From Serratia inhibens (GTDB lineage Bacteria > Pseudomonadota > Gammaproteobacteria > Enterobacterales > Enterobacteriaceae), in the NCBI RefSeq assembly GCF_003591175.1, contig NZ_QYYG01000002.1, positions 496,001 to 560,000 of the forward strand: a DNA stretch of 64,000 nt, read 5' to 3'. The position numbers and the translations under genes were made by a program. Below the pieces are notes generated by a model. That model made no database searches and had not been told where the DNA came from. It saw nothing but the letters and a program-made list of their open reading frames with translations. How positions within the stretch are numbered: position 1 is the stretch's first letter; the number at the start of each line of letters is the position of its first letter. Below are positions 8,040 through 17,760 of this stretch, in pieces.

Positions 8040-9728
8040 TTAAGCTGCGTTGGCCGCAGGGACGTCAGCGCGTTTCAGCAGCGCATAAGACACGCCCGCC
8101 AGCAAGGTACCGGCGATGATCGCCACCAGATACAGCAGCACCGGCGTGATAGCGCCCGGGATCAGCAGCACGAACAGGCCACCGTGCGGTGCCATCAGCT
8201 TGGCGCCGAAGGCCATCGACAGCGCACCGGTCAGCGCACCGCCGGCGATGCAGCATGGCAACACACGCATCGGGTCGCGGGCGGCGAACGGAATCGCGCC
8301 TTCAGAGATAAAGCACAGGCCCAACACCAGCGCCGCTTTACCGCCTTCCTGCTCGGACTTCTCGAACTTGCGGCGCGCCAGCAGCGTCGCCAAGCCCATC
8401 GCCAACGGTGGCACCATACCGGCGGCCATAATGGCGGCCATCGGGGCATACACCGAAGAACTCAGCAGCGCCACGCCGAAGGCGTAAGCCGCTTTGTTAA
8501 CCGGGCCACCCATATCGGTACACATCATGGCACCGAGGATCGCACCCAGCAGCACCGCGTTGGCGGTACCCAGCGATTGCAGCCAGTGGGTCAGGCCTTC
8601 CATGATTTTCGCCACCGGCGTACCGACGATGTAAATCATGATCAGACCGACGACCAGGCTGGCGACCAGCGGAATGATCAGAATCGGCTTCAGCGCTTCC
8701 ATACTCTGCGGCAGACGCAGCTTGGTACTGATAAATTTGGCAACGTAACCTGCCAGGAAACCGGCAATGATACCGCCGAGGAAACCGGCACCGGTGCTCA
8801 CCGCCAGCATGCCGCCGATCAGACCCGGCGTCAGGCCCGGACGGTCAGCGATGGAGAAAGCGATAAAACCGGCCAGCACCGGCACCATCAGCGCGAAGGC
8901 TGAACCGCCGCCAATCTGCATCAACGCAGCCGCCAGCGTGCCCTTGACTTCAAACGCCTTGATACCGAACACGAACGACAGCGCAATACACAAACCGCCC
9001 GCCACCACCATCGGCAGCATATACGACACGCCGGTCAACAGGTGACGATACGGCCCTGCGCTCTCTTTCTTCTTGCCGGCCGTGGCCGGACCGCCGCTTT
9101 TCTGCGGTTGGAAAATTTCGGCTTCGGCCTGCGCCTTGTCCAGTTCCTGCGCGGTTTTCTTCAGCGCCAGACCGGTAGAGGTGCGGTACATAGGTTTGCC
9201 GGCGAACTTGTCCAGATCCACTTCAATGTCGGCCGCCACAATCACCAGATCGGCTGCCGCCACTTCTTCAGGCGTAATGGCATTGCCGGCACCCACGGAA
9301 CCACGGGTTTCCACTTTCACCCACCAGCCGCGTTTTTTAGCTTCGCTTTCAATGGCTTCAGCGGCCATAAAGGTATGCGCCACGCCGGTTGGGCAAGCAG
9401 TGATCGCCACAATGCGTTTTTGACCGGTCGCTTTTGCCGGCACGGCAACCGCAGCCGGCGCCTGCCAGGCTTTCGCCTCGGCTTTGGCCAGTGCGAGGAA
9501 GGCTTCCGGCTCGCGTACCGCCAACTCCACATCGCCCACATAAACCCGTTTGCCGTTCAGCGCGGCGTCGGCAGGCACAGTCTGCCCCGCAACCACCACC
9601 AGTTCGGCCTCGGCAGGCGACTCAACCAGCGTCAGGCCGGTTTTCGCCGCAGCAGCGCCGAGCATGCGTTTCGCCAGGTGGCCACGGGCCTGCCCCAACG
9701 AACTGTCTATCATCAGCAGCGTTTTCAT
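8040..9728 (-). CDS. fruA: PTS fructose transporter subunit IIBC
   Basis: The 562-residue EIIBC protein imports fructose and phosphorylates it to fructose 1-phosphate. It has a duplicated N-terminal IIB region: an inactive IIB' (residues 1-100) and an active IIB with phospho-cysteine 112 in the ITACPTGVAHTF motif. The rest is a polytopic IIC domain (about 225-555). It is the last gene of fruB-fruK-fruA, 11 bases after fruK. Length and sequence match E. coli FruA (563 residues). Confidence 0.97.
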   Translation of the reverse strand: MKTLLMIDSSLGQARGHLAKRMLGAAAAKTGLTLVESPAEAELVVVAGQTVPADAALNGKRVYVGDVELAVREPEAFLALAKAEAKAWQAPAAVAVPAKATGQKRIVAITACPTGVAHTFMAAEAIESEAKKRGWWVKVETRGSVGAGNAITPEEVAAADLVIVAADIEVDLDKFAGKPMYRTSTGLALKKTAQELDKAQAEAEIFQPQKSGGPATAGKKKESAGPYRHLLTGVSYMLPMVVAGGLCIALSFVFGIKAFEVKGTLAAALMQIGGGSAFALMVPVLAGFIAFSIADRPGLTPGLIGGMLAVSTGAGFLGGIIAGFLAGYVAKFISTKLRLPQSMEALKPILIIPLVASLVVGLIMIYIVGTPVAKIMEGLTHWLQSLGTANAVLLGAILGAMMCTDMGGPVNKAAYAFGVALLSSSVYAPMAAIMAAGMVPPLAMGLATLLARRKFEKSEQEGGKAALVLGLCFISEGAIPFAARDPMRVLPCCIAGGALTGALSMAFGAKLMAPHGGLFVLLIPGAITPVLLYLVAIIAGTLLAGVSYALLKRADVPAANAA

Positions 9729-9739
9729 TACGCCTCCTG

Positions 9740-10681
9740 CTATTGGTTAAAAGGTTTCAGATCGACACGCGCCATCATCGCGGCCAACTGTGGACGGTCG
9801 GTCACGCCAACGTTGCTCTGGCTTACCGCCAGCGCAGCCACGGCAGTGGCCAAACGCAGAGTGTGTTCACTGGATTCGCGCATCAGCAGGCCATAAATCA
9901 GGCCGCCAACCATCGAATCACCGGCGCCCACGGTGCTGACGACTTCGCAGGCCGGCGGCTTGGCAATCCAGGCACCGGAGGCGTTAACCCACAGCGCGCC
10001 TTCGGCACCGAGAGAAATCACTACGTGGGCAATGCCCTGATCGCGCAGCGCATGCGCGGCCTCAACCACGTCCTCCAACTTCGGCAACGGGCGACCGGCC
10101 CAAATTTCCAGCTCGCGGCGGTTCGGCTTCACCAGCCATGGCGCCGCTTTCAATCCGGCGACCAGCGCTTCGCGGCTGCTGTCGAAAATGATGCACGGGC
10201 ATTGTGCGCGCAGGCGGATCATCCAGTCGGTAAAGGCATCGGGATCAACGCCGGCCGGCAGGCTGCCGCTCACCGCCACCATGTCGAACTGGCCGAGCCA
10301 GCTCAGAGAATCGGTCACGAAACGGTCCCAATCCTGCGATGTCACCTCAAAACCGGAGAAGTTGAAATCGGTCACTTCGCCGTCTTTTTCCGTCAGCTTG
10401 ACGTTAATGCGAGTACGGCCCGGCACCACCTGGAAGCGGTTGGCGATGCCCAGATCGCTGAACAACAGTTGGAAGCCGTCCTGGTTGTCTTTCCCCAGGA
10501 AACCGCCCACCGTTACATCAATCCCCAGATCTTTCAGCACTTTGGCGACGTTAATGCCTTTACCGGCGGCGTGCAGGCCAGCGGTTTTCACCAGGTTCAC
10601 TTCCCCGCGCTCGATCTCCGGGCAAAAGCCCACCAGATCGTAAGCCGGATTCAGGGTTATGGTGGCTACTCTTCTGGTCAT
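9740..10681 (-). CDS. fruK: 1-phosphofructokinase
   Basis: The 313-residue PfkB-family sugar kinase converts fructose 1-phosphate to fructose 1,6-bisphosphate. The N-terminal LNPAYDL and GGFLGKDN sugar-binding segments and the C-terminal GAGDSMVGG motif, with catalytic Asp255, are intact. Its start codon overlaps the fruB stop (ATGA at 10678-10681), so translation is coupled. Fructose 1-phosphate, its substrate, is the inducer that releases Cra from the operon's operators. Confidence 0.97.
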   Translation of the reverse strand: MTRRVATITLNPAYDLVGFCPEIERGEVNLVKTAGLHAAGKGINVAKVLKDLGIDVTVGGFLGKDNQDGFQLLFSDLGIANRFQVVPGRTRINVKLTEKDGEVTDFNFSGFEVTSQDWDRFVTDSLSWLGQFDMVAVSGSLPAGVDPDAFTDWMIRLRAQCPCIIFDSSREALVAGLKAAPWLVKPNRRELEIWAGRPLPKLEDVVEAAHALRDQGIAHVVISLGAEGALWVNASGAWIAKPPACEVVSTVGAGDSMVGGLIYGLLMRESSEHTLRLATAVAALAVSQSNVGVTDRPQLAAMMARVDLKPFNQ

Positions 10682-11811
10682 GCTGCGCCCTCGCCCAGTC
10701 CTTCGTTAATCGCTTCACCGATCGCCTTCAGCGCCGCTTCAGCATCTTCACCCTTGGCGGTAAAGCGCAGGTGATGTCCTTTTTTCACGCCCAACGCCAC
10801 GACCTTCATCAGGCTGCGTCCGTTGGCCGGTTTGCCACTGCCATCCAGGTTAGTGACGGTAATTTCACTGTTGAACTGCTTGATCACGTTAACCAGCGCG
10901 GTGCCGGGACGGGCATGCAGGCCGTGTTCATTGCGGATCACGTACTCGGCGCTCAGCATGGTGCTTTCTTCTTCCACCTCGCTGGTCAGCAATGCCAGCA
11001 CGGTGGCGGCATCGGCGTTCAGCAGGCGTTCAGCTTTGTTCGCCAACAGCAGGTCGCCCAGGTAGTTCAGCACCGCCAGCGGTTGCTGGTCAGCCACGGA
11101 CAGCGTCAGCAACAGCGCCACTTGTTCGCCGTCTTCGTCAAACGCCTGTGCCGGGCGGCTCAGGGTCGCTGCGCTGGTCAGATTGCCTTCGGTGCTGTCG
11201 CTCAGCCAGATGCCCTGCCCCAGATTCAACGGCCGGCGGGTAATGACGTCGCTGACGAACTGTGCGTTGACCGCGCCGATTTTCTGCAAGCGGCCCGCGT
11301 TCAGCGCTTGCAACGTCATCAGGTTATCTGCGGCTACGTCGAGTGCGATCAGGGAAGCGTCGAACTGGAATTCAGCCGCCTGTTTTTCACCCATCAGCAG
11401 GCTGCGCAGCTCTTCCGATGACGTGGTTTTCGCCATCTGCTCGGCCACGCTGTCGTCGCTCAGGACGTGTGTCAGCTGACGCAGCAGCGCCAGGTGTTCA
11501 TCGGAACGGGCGGCAATGCCGATCACCACATACGCAGTTTGGCCTTCGCCCCATTCGATGCCCTGAGGGAACTGGAAGACCTGTACGCCGGTATTCAGCA
11601 CCAGGTCTCGGGTATCGGTAGTGCCGTGCGGAATGGCAATACCGTTGCCCAGGTAGGTGGAGGTTTGCAGCTCACGCTGCAGCATGCCGTCTACGTAAGC
11701 GGCGCTGACGCAGCCGGCCTCGGTTAGCGCTGCGGCCACCTGGCGGATAGCGTCCTGCTTGCTGCCGGCGGCAGCGCCCAGGTGAATGTCTTGCGGTGAT
11801 AACTGGAACAT
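10678..11811 (-). CDS. fruB: PTS fructose IIA / HPr fusion (FPr)
   Basis: The 377-residue diphosphoryl transfer protein has an EIIA-Fru domain at the N-terminus (phospho-His62 in [10 protein letters not shown]), a central linker domain, and an HPr domain at the C-terminus (phospho-His299 in EHGLHARPG). It passes phosphate from enzyme I to FruA without needing general HPr. It is the first gene of the operon, and two Cra operators lie 22-99 bases upstream of its start. Confidence 0.97.
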   Translation of the reverse strand: MFQLSPQDIHLGAAAGSKQDAIRQVAAALTEAGCVSAAYVDGMLQRELQTSTYLGNGIAIPHGTTDTRDLVLNTGVQVFQFPQGIEWGEGQTAYVVIGIAARSDEHLALLRQLTHVLSDDSVAEQMAKTTSSEELRSLLMGEKQAAEFQFDASLIALDVAADNLMTLQALNAGRLQKIGAVNAQFVSDVITRRPLNLGQGIWLSDSTEGNLTSAATLSRPAQAFDEDGEQVALLLTLSVADQQPLAVLNYLGDLLLANKAERLLNADAATVLALLTSEVEEESTMLSAEYVIRNEHGLHARPGTALVNVIKQFNSEITVTNLDGSGKPANGRSLMKVVALGVKKGHHLRFTAKGEDAEAALKAIGEAINEGLGEGAA

Positions 11812-11832
11812 GATTCTCCTCTCCTGCTGAAT

Positions 11833-11844
11833 TGAATCGTTTCA
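11833..11844. promoter_or_regulatory. Cra (FruR) operator, proximal
   Basis: TGAATCGTTTCA, one mismatch from the palindromic Cra consensus TGAAACGTTTCA, lies 22 bases upstream of fruB. Cra represses fruBKA until fructose 1-phosphate appears. Confidence 0.88.
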
Positions 11845-11898
11845 GCTTTATTGAGAAAAAGGAGCGTCACCGACACGCCATCAATGCGCCGATAACGC

Positions 11899-11910
11899 TG
11901 AAACGTTTCA
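11899..11910. promoter_or_regulatory. Cra (FruR) operator, distal
   Basis: A perfect palindrome TGAAACGTTTCA, 66 bases from the proximal site. The pair resembles the two-operator arrangement of the E. coli fru promoter. Confidence 0.92.
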
Positions 11911-12058
11911 ATCAGTGTGTGAGCAGCCCCGACTGAAAGCAAGTTTTCTCAATTTTGATGTGATAGATTTTTGACCTTACGCACACTTTGGCCTATGGGT
12001 TATCCGCAGAGGCGCGAAAATGACATACTGTGCTGAAACTTTGCTGACGGAGAGAAGC

Positions 12059-12499
12059 ATGACTGTAGTCGCGGGCGTAGGCGTCATTATCGTTAATGCG
12101 CAGGGAGAGATATTGCTGGGAAAACGCTGCGGTAAACACGCCCCTTTCTGGTCAATTCCCGGGGGACATCTGGATGCCGGCGAGACGTTTGAACAATGCG
12201 CACAACGTGAGATCGCCGAAGAAACCGGGTTGATCATCGCCCTGCCGCGTTTTATTGGTATCAGTAACAATCTGCAGACCTGGCACGCCGAAGGGAAACA
12301 CACGGTGTCGGTATGCTTACTGACGCAGCATCCTGGTGGCGAGGCGGAACTGAAAGAACCGGAAAAATGCTCGGAATGGCGCTGGTGCTTACCTGACGCG
12401 CTGCCGGAACCGCATTTTGAAGCCAGCCGCAACGCCATTCATCTGTGGCTGACCGGCCAATTCTATTTACCGACAGCCTCATTGTTGCCGACAAAATAA
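12059..12499 (+). CDS. Nudix hydrolase
   Basis: This is a roughly 146-residue Nudix pyrophosphohydrolase. The Nudix box is complete: glycine, five residues, glutamate, seven residues, then REIAEETGL (about residues 38-60). I chose the ATG at 12059 because GGAGAG lies just upstream and the protein then opens directly with the Nudix strand MTVVAGVGVIIVN; an upstream ATG at 12020 would add 13 residues with no ribosome site. Such enzymes cleave nucleoside diphosphates linked to another group. The substrate cannot be predicted from the box alone. It is an insertion relative to the E. coli fruB-setB arrangement. Confidence 0.88.
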   Translation: MTVVAGVGVIIVNAQGEILLGKRCGKHAPFWSIPGGHLDAGETFEQCAQREIAEETGLIIALPRFIGISNNLQTWHAEGKHTVSVCLLTQHPGGEAELKEPEKCSEWRWCLPDALPEPHFEASRNAIHLWLTGQFYLPTASLLPTK

Positions 12500-12757
12500 C
12501 CATTTCCCATTCAGGGTTTTGATATCCTGTCCGTGATGGTGCTTACAAAGCCATAATCCCCTGTAAAAACGCGTTATATAATACAAAATATAACGCTAAA
12601 ATATCCCCAAAATACCATTTTTCCCACTAAAAATAACCCTATAGTGTTAGATGTTTTTACCGATAAACCTTATACTTAATCCGGTTAATTGACCTTTGGT
12701 CAACACCTTTTTGGGAAAGGTTTTCCTTGGTATTTCATAATTATAAGTGGGTCCAAT
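12500..12757. promoter_or_regulatory. torYZ upstream region
   Basis: An AT-rich 258-base gap upstream of torY. It holds no gene. The perfect palindrome at 12689-12703 is annotated separately. I see no convincing TorR box or FNR box. Confidence 0.45.
12689..12703. promoter_or_regulatory. Unassigned palindrome upstream of torY
   Basis: TTGACC-TTT-GGTCAA is a perfect 6-bp inverted repeat, 54 bases before the torY start. It resembles FNR sites in its TTGA/TCAA ends but is one base too long and has C/G in place of T/A, so it is more likely an operator for another dimeric regulator. Confidence 0.5.
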
Positions 12758-13918
12758 ATGAACAAAAAGCTAACGGGCTGGGCAACCAAGCGCCGGTGGG
12801 GATGGCTGTGGCTGCTGCTGCTCGGCATTATCCTCGGTGCGGCGCTATTGGTGGGCACCGCCACTGTGTTCCATAAAACCAGCGACACCACCTTCTGTGT
12901 TTCCTGCCACACCATGCAACAGCCGCTGGCTGAATATCAGGGCAGCGTTCACTTCCAGAACACCAAAGGTATCCGTGCCGAATGCGCCGACTGCCACGTC
13001 CCGCACGAGCCGCTCGATTACCTGTGGACCAAAATCCGCGCGGTCAAAGATATTTATGGCGAAATGGTCGGCACTATCGATACACCGGAAAAATACGAGG
13101 CGCACAAGCTGGCGATGGCCCAGTCGGTGTGGAAAACGTTGAAAGCAAATGACTCTGCCACCTGCCGCTCATGCCACAGCTTTGACGCCATGGACATCAC
13201 CGCCCAGCGTCCTGAAGCGCGCCTTCAACACCCGGTCGCCATCAAACAGGGCGAAACCTGCATCGACTGTCATAAAGGCGTGGCGCATATCCTGCCGGAC
13301 ATGAGTGGTGAAGCTCAGGCCGGGGCAGCCGAACTGGCGAAGGCGGCGGCGGAAACCTCGCCTACCGCCACCAGGCTGTACACCATCGCCACCGAGCCAT
13401 TCTTCCTGAAGCCGGACGACAGCCACAATGCCGGTAACCTGATGCCTTCCACCGAAGTTCAGGTGGTGAAACAGGACGGCGACAAAGTGCTGGCCAACGT
13501 CTCCGGCTGGCAACAAGACGGTGTGAGCGAAGTGTTTTATGCCGCACAAGGCAAGCGCATCCTCAGCGTGCTGTTGGGTGAAGATGCTCGTAAGCTATTG
13601 AAAACCGGCAAAACACTGACCGACACCGAAACCGGTTTGGTGTGGCATCAGGTTTCACTGCAGGTCTGGCTGCCACGCAAGCAGTTGATCGACGATCAGC
13701 AAAAAATCTGGCGCTATACGGCGGATATGATGTCGGCCAACTGCACCGGCTGTCACGGCCTGACCGCCCTCGATCGCTTCAATGCCAACCAGTGGATCGG
13801 CGTGATTAAAGGCATGGCCCCACGCACCTCGCTGACGCAGGAACAACTGCGCGTTCTGACGCAGTACGTGCAAAAACACGCCAGCGACATGACGCCTGCC
13901 GCACCAGCCAAGCTTTAA
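12758..13918 (+). CDS. torY: Pentahaem c-type cytochrome of the TorC/TorY family
   Basis: The 386-residue membrane-anchored cytochrome belongs to the NapC/NirT family and passes electrons from menaquinol to a periplasmic molybdoenzyme. One N-terminal helix (about residues 15-36) anchors it. Five CxxCH haem sites are visible at about 47-51, 76-80, 136-140, 168-172 and 329-333; four form the NapC-like domain and the fifth sits in the C-terminal domain that distinguishes TorC/TorY. I chose the ATG at 12758 (MNKKLTGW); an upstream start at 12689 would add 23 residues. It lies 12 bases before torZ, as in a torYZ operon. Confidence 0.92.
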   Translation: MNKKLTGWATKRRWGWLWLLLLGIILGAALLVGTATVFHKTSDTTFCVSCHTMQQPLAEYQGSVHFQNTKGIRAECADCHVPHEPLDYLWTKIRAVKDIYGEMVGTIDTPEKYEAHKLAMAQSVWKTLKANDSATCRSCHSFDAMDITAQRPEARLQHPVAIKQGETCIDCHKGVAHILPDMSGEAQAGAAELAKAAAETSPTATRLYTIATEPFFLKPDDSHNAGNLMPSTEVQVVKQDGDKVLANVSGWQQDGVSEVFYAAQGKRILSVLLGEDARKLLKTGKTLTDTETGLVWHQVSLQVWLPRKQLIDDQQKIWRYTADMMSANCTGCHGLTALDRFNANQWIGVIKGMAPRTSLTQEQLRVLTQYVQKHASDMTPAAPAKL

Positions 13919-13930
13919 GGGAGAAGCGCA

Positions 13931-16411
13931 ATGAGCAACCATCAACGACAAGCGTTAAAAATGAGCCGCCGCCGCTTCCTGACCGGCGCCACCGCGCTGG
14001 CCGCCGCACCTCTGCTGGCGGGCCTGTGGCCCAAATCTGCGTTGGCGCAAGCCATCAGCCAGGCGCTACCGCAATTTGTGGTATTGCGCCAGGCGCAAAA
14101 AGGCATTCTGACCGGCGCACACTGGGGTGCTTTCGAAGCCATAGTGCAGGACGGCAAAATGATCGGCGTACAGCCGGTGAAAGACGATCCTTATCCGAAC
14201 GAATTGATCACCATGGCGCCCTTCCAGGTGCATGCCGAAAACCGCGTCAAATACCCGATGGTGCGTAAAAGCTGGCTGGAAGGCGGCCCCGGCAGCCGCA
14301 CTGAACTGCGCGGGCGCGACGAATGGGTGCGCGTCAGTTGGGACCAGGCGATTGAGCTGGTCTGCAACGAAATCACCCGTTTACAGAAAGACCACGGCCC
14401 GCAGTCCATCTACGCCGGTTCCTATGGCTGGAAAAGCGTCGGCATGTTGCACAACAGCCGCACGCTGCTGCAACGCCTGATGAACCTGACCGGCGGCTTC
14501 CTCGGCTATGCCGGCGACTATTCTACCGGTGCGGCGCAGGTGATCATGTCGCACGTAGTGGGTTCGATGGAAGTTTACGAACAGCAAACCGCCTGGCCCA
14601 ACGTGATTGAAAACAGTCAACTGGTGGTGATGTGGGGCTGTAACCCGATGATCACGCTGAAAAACAGCTGGAACGTGCCGGATCACTACGGCCAGACCGG
14701 TTTTGAGGCATTGAAGAAAAAAGGCACTCGCGTCATCAGCATCGATCCGGTGCACAACGACAGCGCCAAATTTGTCGGCGCACAGTGGATCGCCCCACGT
14801 CCTTATACGGACAGCGCCATGCTGATCGGCATCGCCCATACGTTGCTGACCGAGAAACTGCATAACCCGGATTTCCTGAAAACCTACACCGTCGGCTTTG
14901 ACAAGTTCCAGGCCTATCTGCTGGGCGAAGGCGACGGCACGCCGAAAACCGCCGAATGGGCTGCGGACATTTGCGGCGTAGACGCCGAAGTACTGCGCCA
15001 ACTGGCGCGTGACATGGCAAAAAACCGCACCATGATCATGGGCGGCTGGGGCATTCAGCGTCAGCATCATGGCGAACAGCAACACTGGTTGTTGGTCACG
15101 GTAGCGGCCATGCTCGGCCAGGTTGGCCTGTCGGGCGGCGGCTTTGGTTTCAGCTATCACTACTCCTCCGGCGGCAGCCCGACGGCGAAAGGCGGCATTA
15201 TTGCCGGTATTTCCGCCGGCAGCTCACCGAAGAACTCCCCTGCACCAATTCCGGTGGCGCGCATCGCCGAATGCCTGGCCAACCCCGGCAAGACCATTAA
15301 CTTCAATGGCGCGCAGGTTACCTACCCTGAGGTGAAAATGGTGTACGTGGCGGGTGGCAACACCTTCCACCAGCATCAGGACACCAATAACCTGGTCAAG
15401 GCCTGGCAGCGGCCGGATACCATAGTGGTGAATGAACCTTACTGGACCGCCACCGCCAGGCACGCCGATATCGTGCTGCCTGCCACCACCAGCTATGAAC
15501 GCAACGATCTGGAAATGGGCGGCGATTACTCGCAGCTGTACGTGTTCCCGATGCACCAGTGCGTGCCGCCGCAGCATGAGTCGCGCAGCGATTTCGATAT
15601 CTTCGCGGCGATGGCCGCCAGGCTGGGGGTTCAGGATGCCTTTACCGAAGGCAAAGATGAAACCCAATGGCTCAAAGGTATGTACGACGACATGAAAACC
15701 CAGGCGCGCGCCGCCCGGGTGGCCCTGCCGCCGTTCGACATGTTCTGGCAGTCCAACAACTATGTGCGTTTCCTGGTGCCCGAGGCCAATACCCAATGGG
15801 TGCGCTTCGCCGACTACCGCGAAAATCCGCTGCTTAATCCGCTGGGCACACCGTCCGGAAAAATCGAGATCTACTCCGACGCCATCGCCAAAATGAAGTA
15901 TCAGGACTGCCCGGGTATCCCGACCTGGATGCCGCCTCACGAATGGTATCGCGGGCCGGAAGCGGTGAAGTACCCGCTGTCGCTGAATACCGCGCACCCG
16001 ATCAACCGACTCCATTCGCAACTCGACAACACGCCGCTGCGCAAAAAATATGCGGTAGCGGATCGGGAAGCTATTGTGATCCACCCGCAGGATGCCCAAC
16101 CGCGTGGCATCGCCAATGGCGATTTGGTGCGGGCATTTAACGATCGCGGCCAGATCCTGGTCGGTGCAGTGGTCAGCGAAGACGTGCGCCCCGGCGTGGT
16201 GCGCATCAGCGAAGGCGCCTGGTTCGATCCGGCCGATCCTGCCCAACCGGGGTCGCTGTGCAAAAACGGCAACGTCAACTGCCTGACCTTCGACGTGGGT
16301 TCCTCCAGCCTCGCGCAGGGCAATTGCGGGCAAATGGCGCAGTTGCAGATTGAGAAGTATCAAGGCCCGGTGCTGAAAAACACCGCACACGCCGTGCCTG
16401 CCGGCGCGTAA
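13931..16411 (+). CDS. torZ: Trimethylamine-N-oxide / S- and N-oxide reductase, TorZ type
   Basis: The 826-residue periplasmic molybdopterin (bis-MGD) enzyme of the DMSO reductase family reduces TMAO and related S- and N-oxides in anaerobic respiration. A twin-arginine signal SRRRFLTG (12-19) directs folded export, with a cleavage region near SALAQA (about 36-41). The motif GDYSTGAAQVIM carries Ser198, expected to ligate molybdenum. Segments such as YAGSYGW, GGWGIQRQ and GFSYHYSSGG look closer to E. coli TorZ than to TorA. It receives electrons from the adjacent TorY. No torD-like chaperone gene and no torSRT genes are present nearby. Confidence 0.92.
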   Translation: MSNHQRQALKMSRRRFLTGATALAAAPLLAGLWPKSALAQAISQALPQFVVLRQAQKGILTGAHWGAFEAIVQDGKMIGVQPVKDDPYPNELITMAPFQVHAENRVKYPMVRKSWLEGGPGSRTELRGRDEWVRVSWDQAIELVCNEITRLQKDHGPQSIYAGSYGWKSVGMLHNSRTLLQRLMNLTGGFLGYAGDYSTGAAQVIMSHVVGSMEVYEQQTAWPNVIENSQLVVMWGCNPMITLKNSWNVPDHYGQTGFEALKKKGTRVISIDPVHNDSAKFVGAQWIAPRPYTDSAMLIGIAHTLLTEKLHNPDFLKTYTVGFDKFQAYLLGEGDGTPKTAEWAADICGVDAEVLRQLARDMAKNRTMIMGGWGIQRQHHGEQQHWLLVTVAAMLGQVGLSGGGFGFSYHYSSGGSPTAKGGIIAGISAGSSPKNSPAPIPVARIAECLANPGKTINFNGAQVTYPEVKMVYVAGGNTFHQHQDTNNLVKAWQRPDTIVVNEPYWTATARHADIVLPATTSYERNDLEMGGDYSQLYVFPMHQCVPPQHESRSDFDIFAAMAARLGVQDAFTEGKDETQWLKGMYDDMKTQARAARVALPPFDMFWQSNNYVRFLVPEANTQWVRFADYRENPLLNPLGTPSGKIEIYSDAIAKMKYQDCPGIPTWMPPHEWYRGPEAVKYPLSLNTAHPINRLHSQLDNTPLRKKYAVADREAIVIHPQDAQPRGIANGDLVRAFNDRGQILVGAVVSEDVRPGVVRISEGAWFDPADPAQPGSLCKNGNVNCLTFDVGSSSLAQGNCGQMAQLQIEKYQGPVLKNTAHAVPAGA

Positions 16412-16420
16412 ACGCCAGAC

Positions 16421-16447
16421 AGGGCGGCGGCGACGTCGCCCTTTTTT
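16421..16447 (+). terminator. Intrinsic terminator after torZ
   Basis: A GC-rich hairpin (AGGGCG ... CGCCCT, containing the palindrome GGCGACGTCGCC) followed by six T residues. Confidence 0.8.
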
Positions 16448-16575
16448 AAGCTTATGCGGATAATCGCTTTTCACTGTTAAGCAGAATGAAACCGCTTTTT
16501 GTTTTTTTTGTTCTTTCTTGAAAAATGGGCGTATTATTCACCCGACCTCCTTATTCCGACCCTTTGCTGATCTCT

Positions 16576-17754
16576 ATGCCTACATCTACTGCGGTAACGC
16601 GACGCTCGCCCGATCTCACTTCGCTGGCCTTTCTCGTCGTGGCTTTTCTCACCGGGATTGCCGGTGCTTTACAAACGCCCACGCTCAGCCTGTTTCTGGC
16701 GACGGAAGTGCAGGCGCGACCTTCGATGGTGGGCCTGTTTTTCACCGGCAGCGCCGTCATCGGCATTCTGGTCAGCCAGTTTCTCGCCCGCCGCTCCGAT
16801 CAAAAAGGCGATCGCAAATCGCTGATTTTCCTCTGCTGCATGCTCGGCGCGCTGGGTTGCGTGCTGTTCGCCTGGAACCGCAATTATTACCTGTTGCTGA
16901 TCGTGGGTGTGATGCTGACCAGTTTCGGCTCCACCGCCAACCCGCAAATGTTTGCCCTGGCACGCGAACACGCCGATCGCACCGGCCGTGAGGCGGTGAT
17001 GTTCAGTTCGATTCTGCGCGCCCAGGTTTCCCTCGCCTGGGTAATAGGCCCACCTATCGCCTTCGCGCTGGCATTGGGTTTTGGCTTTAAGGTGATGTAT
17101 TTGGCGGCAGCGGCTGCATTTATCCTGTGCGGCGTACTGGTATGGAAAATGCTGCCGTCGATGCGCAAAACGCAGGTGACAACCCGTGCCACGCTGGAGG
17201 CGCCGCGCCAGAACCGCCGCGATACACTGCTGTTGTTTATGGCCTGCACCTTTATGTGGACCGCAAATGGCATGTATTTGATTAATATGCCGCTGTATAT
17301 GGTGCACGAGCTGCAACTGTCGGAAAAGCTGGCCGGGATACTGATGGGCACGGCAGCCGGGCTGGAGATACCGACCATGCTGATTGCCGGTATGGTGGCC
17401 AAACGCTTCGGCAAGCGCTTCTTGATGCGCTGCGCGGTGGTGGCGGGCCTGCTGTTTTATTTCGGGCTGTTGTTTATCACCGGCAGCTGGCAATTGATTG
17501 CCCTGCAACTGCTTAACGCGGCGTTTATTGGCGTGCTGGCGGGGATTGGCATGCTCTATTTCCAGGATTTGATGCCCGGACAGGCGGGTGCAGCCACCAC
17601 CTTGTTTACCAACACCACGCGCGTGGGCTGGATTATTGCCGGTTCTGTCGCCGGCGTGGTGGCGGAGATCTGGAGTTATCACGCGGTGTTTTATTCCGCG
17701 CTGGCGATGGTTGTCGGCGCGGTGCTGTGCCTGTGGAAACTTAAAGACGCTTAA
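16576..17754 (+). CDS. setB: Sugar efflux transporter SetB
   Basis: The protein is a 12-helix major facilitator of the SET family that exports sugars and sugar analogues such as lactose and glucose in E. coli. The sequence closely follows E. coli SetB, for example VAFLTGIAGALQTPTLS, FGSTANPQMFALAREHAD and LYFQDLMPGQAG. I chose the ATG at 16576 (392 residues) to agree with the E. coli length; an in-frame ATG at 16525 would add 17 residues. Its location after fruBKA is as in E. coli, though here separated by the Nudix and torYZ genes. Confidence 0.94.
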   Translation: MPTSTAVTRRSPDLTSLAFLVVAFLTGIAGALQTPTLSLFLATEVQARPSMVGLFFTGSAVIGILVSQFLARRSDQKGDRKSLIFLCCMLGALGCVLFAWNRNYYLLLIVGVMLTSFGSTANPQMFALAREHADRTGREAVMFSSILRAQVSLAWVIGPPIAFALALGFGFKVMYLAAAAAFILCGVLVWKMLPSMRKTQVTTRATLEAPRQNRRDTLLLFMACTFMWTANGMYLINMPLYMVHELQLSEKLAGILMGTAAGLEIPTMLIAGMVAKRFGKRFLMRCAVVAGLLFYFGLLFITGSWQLIALQLLNAAFIGVLAGIGMLYFQDLMPGQAGAATTLFTNTTRVGWIIAGSVAGVVAEIWSYHAVFYSALAMVVGAVLCLWKLKDA

Positions 17755-17760
17755 CGGTGT

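Noticed and set aside
11957..11974. CRP site upstream of fruB (TGTGATAGATTTTTGA)
   Set aside because: Only the left half matches TGTGA; the right half TTTGA is too far from TCACA.
12689..12703. FNR site upstream of torY
   Set aside because: The arms TTGACC/GGTCAA differ from TTGAT/ATCAA and the total length is 15 rather than 14; I report it as an unassigned palindrome.
16412..16575. Cra half-site before setB (TGAAACCG)
   Set aside because: Only one half of the palindrome is present, so Cra control of setB is not supported.
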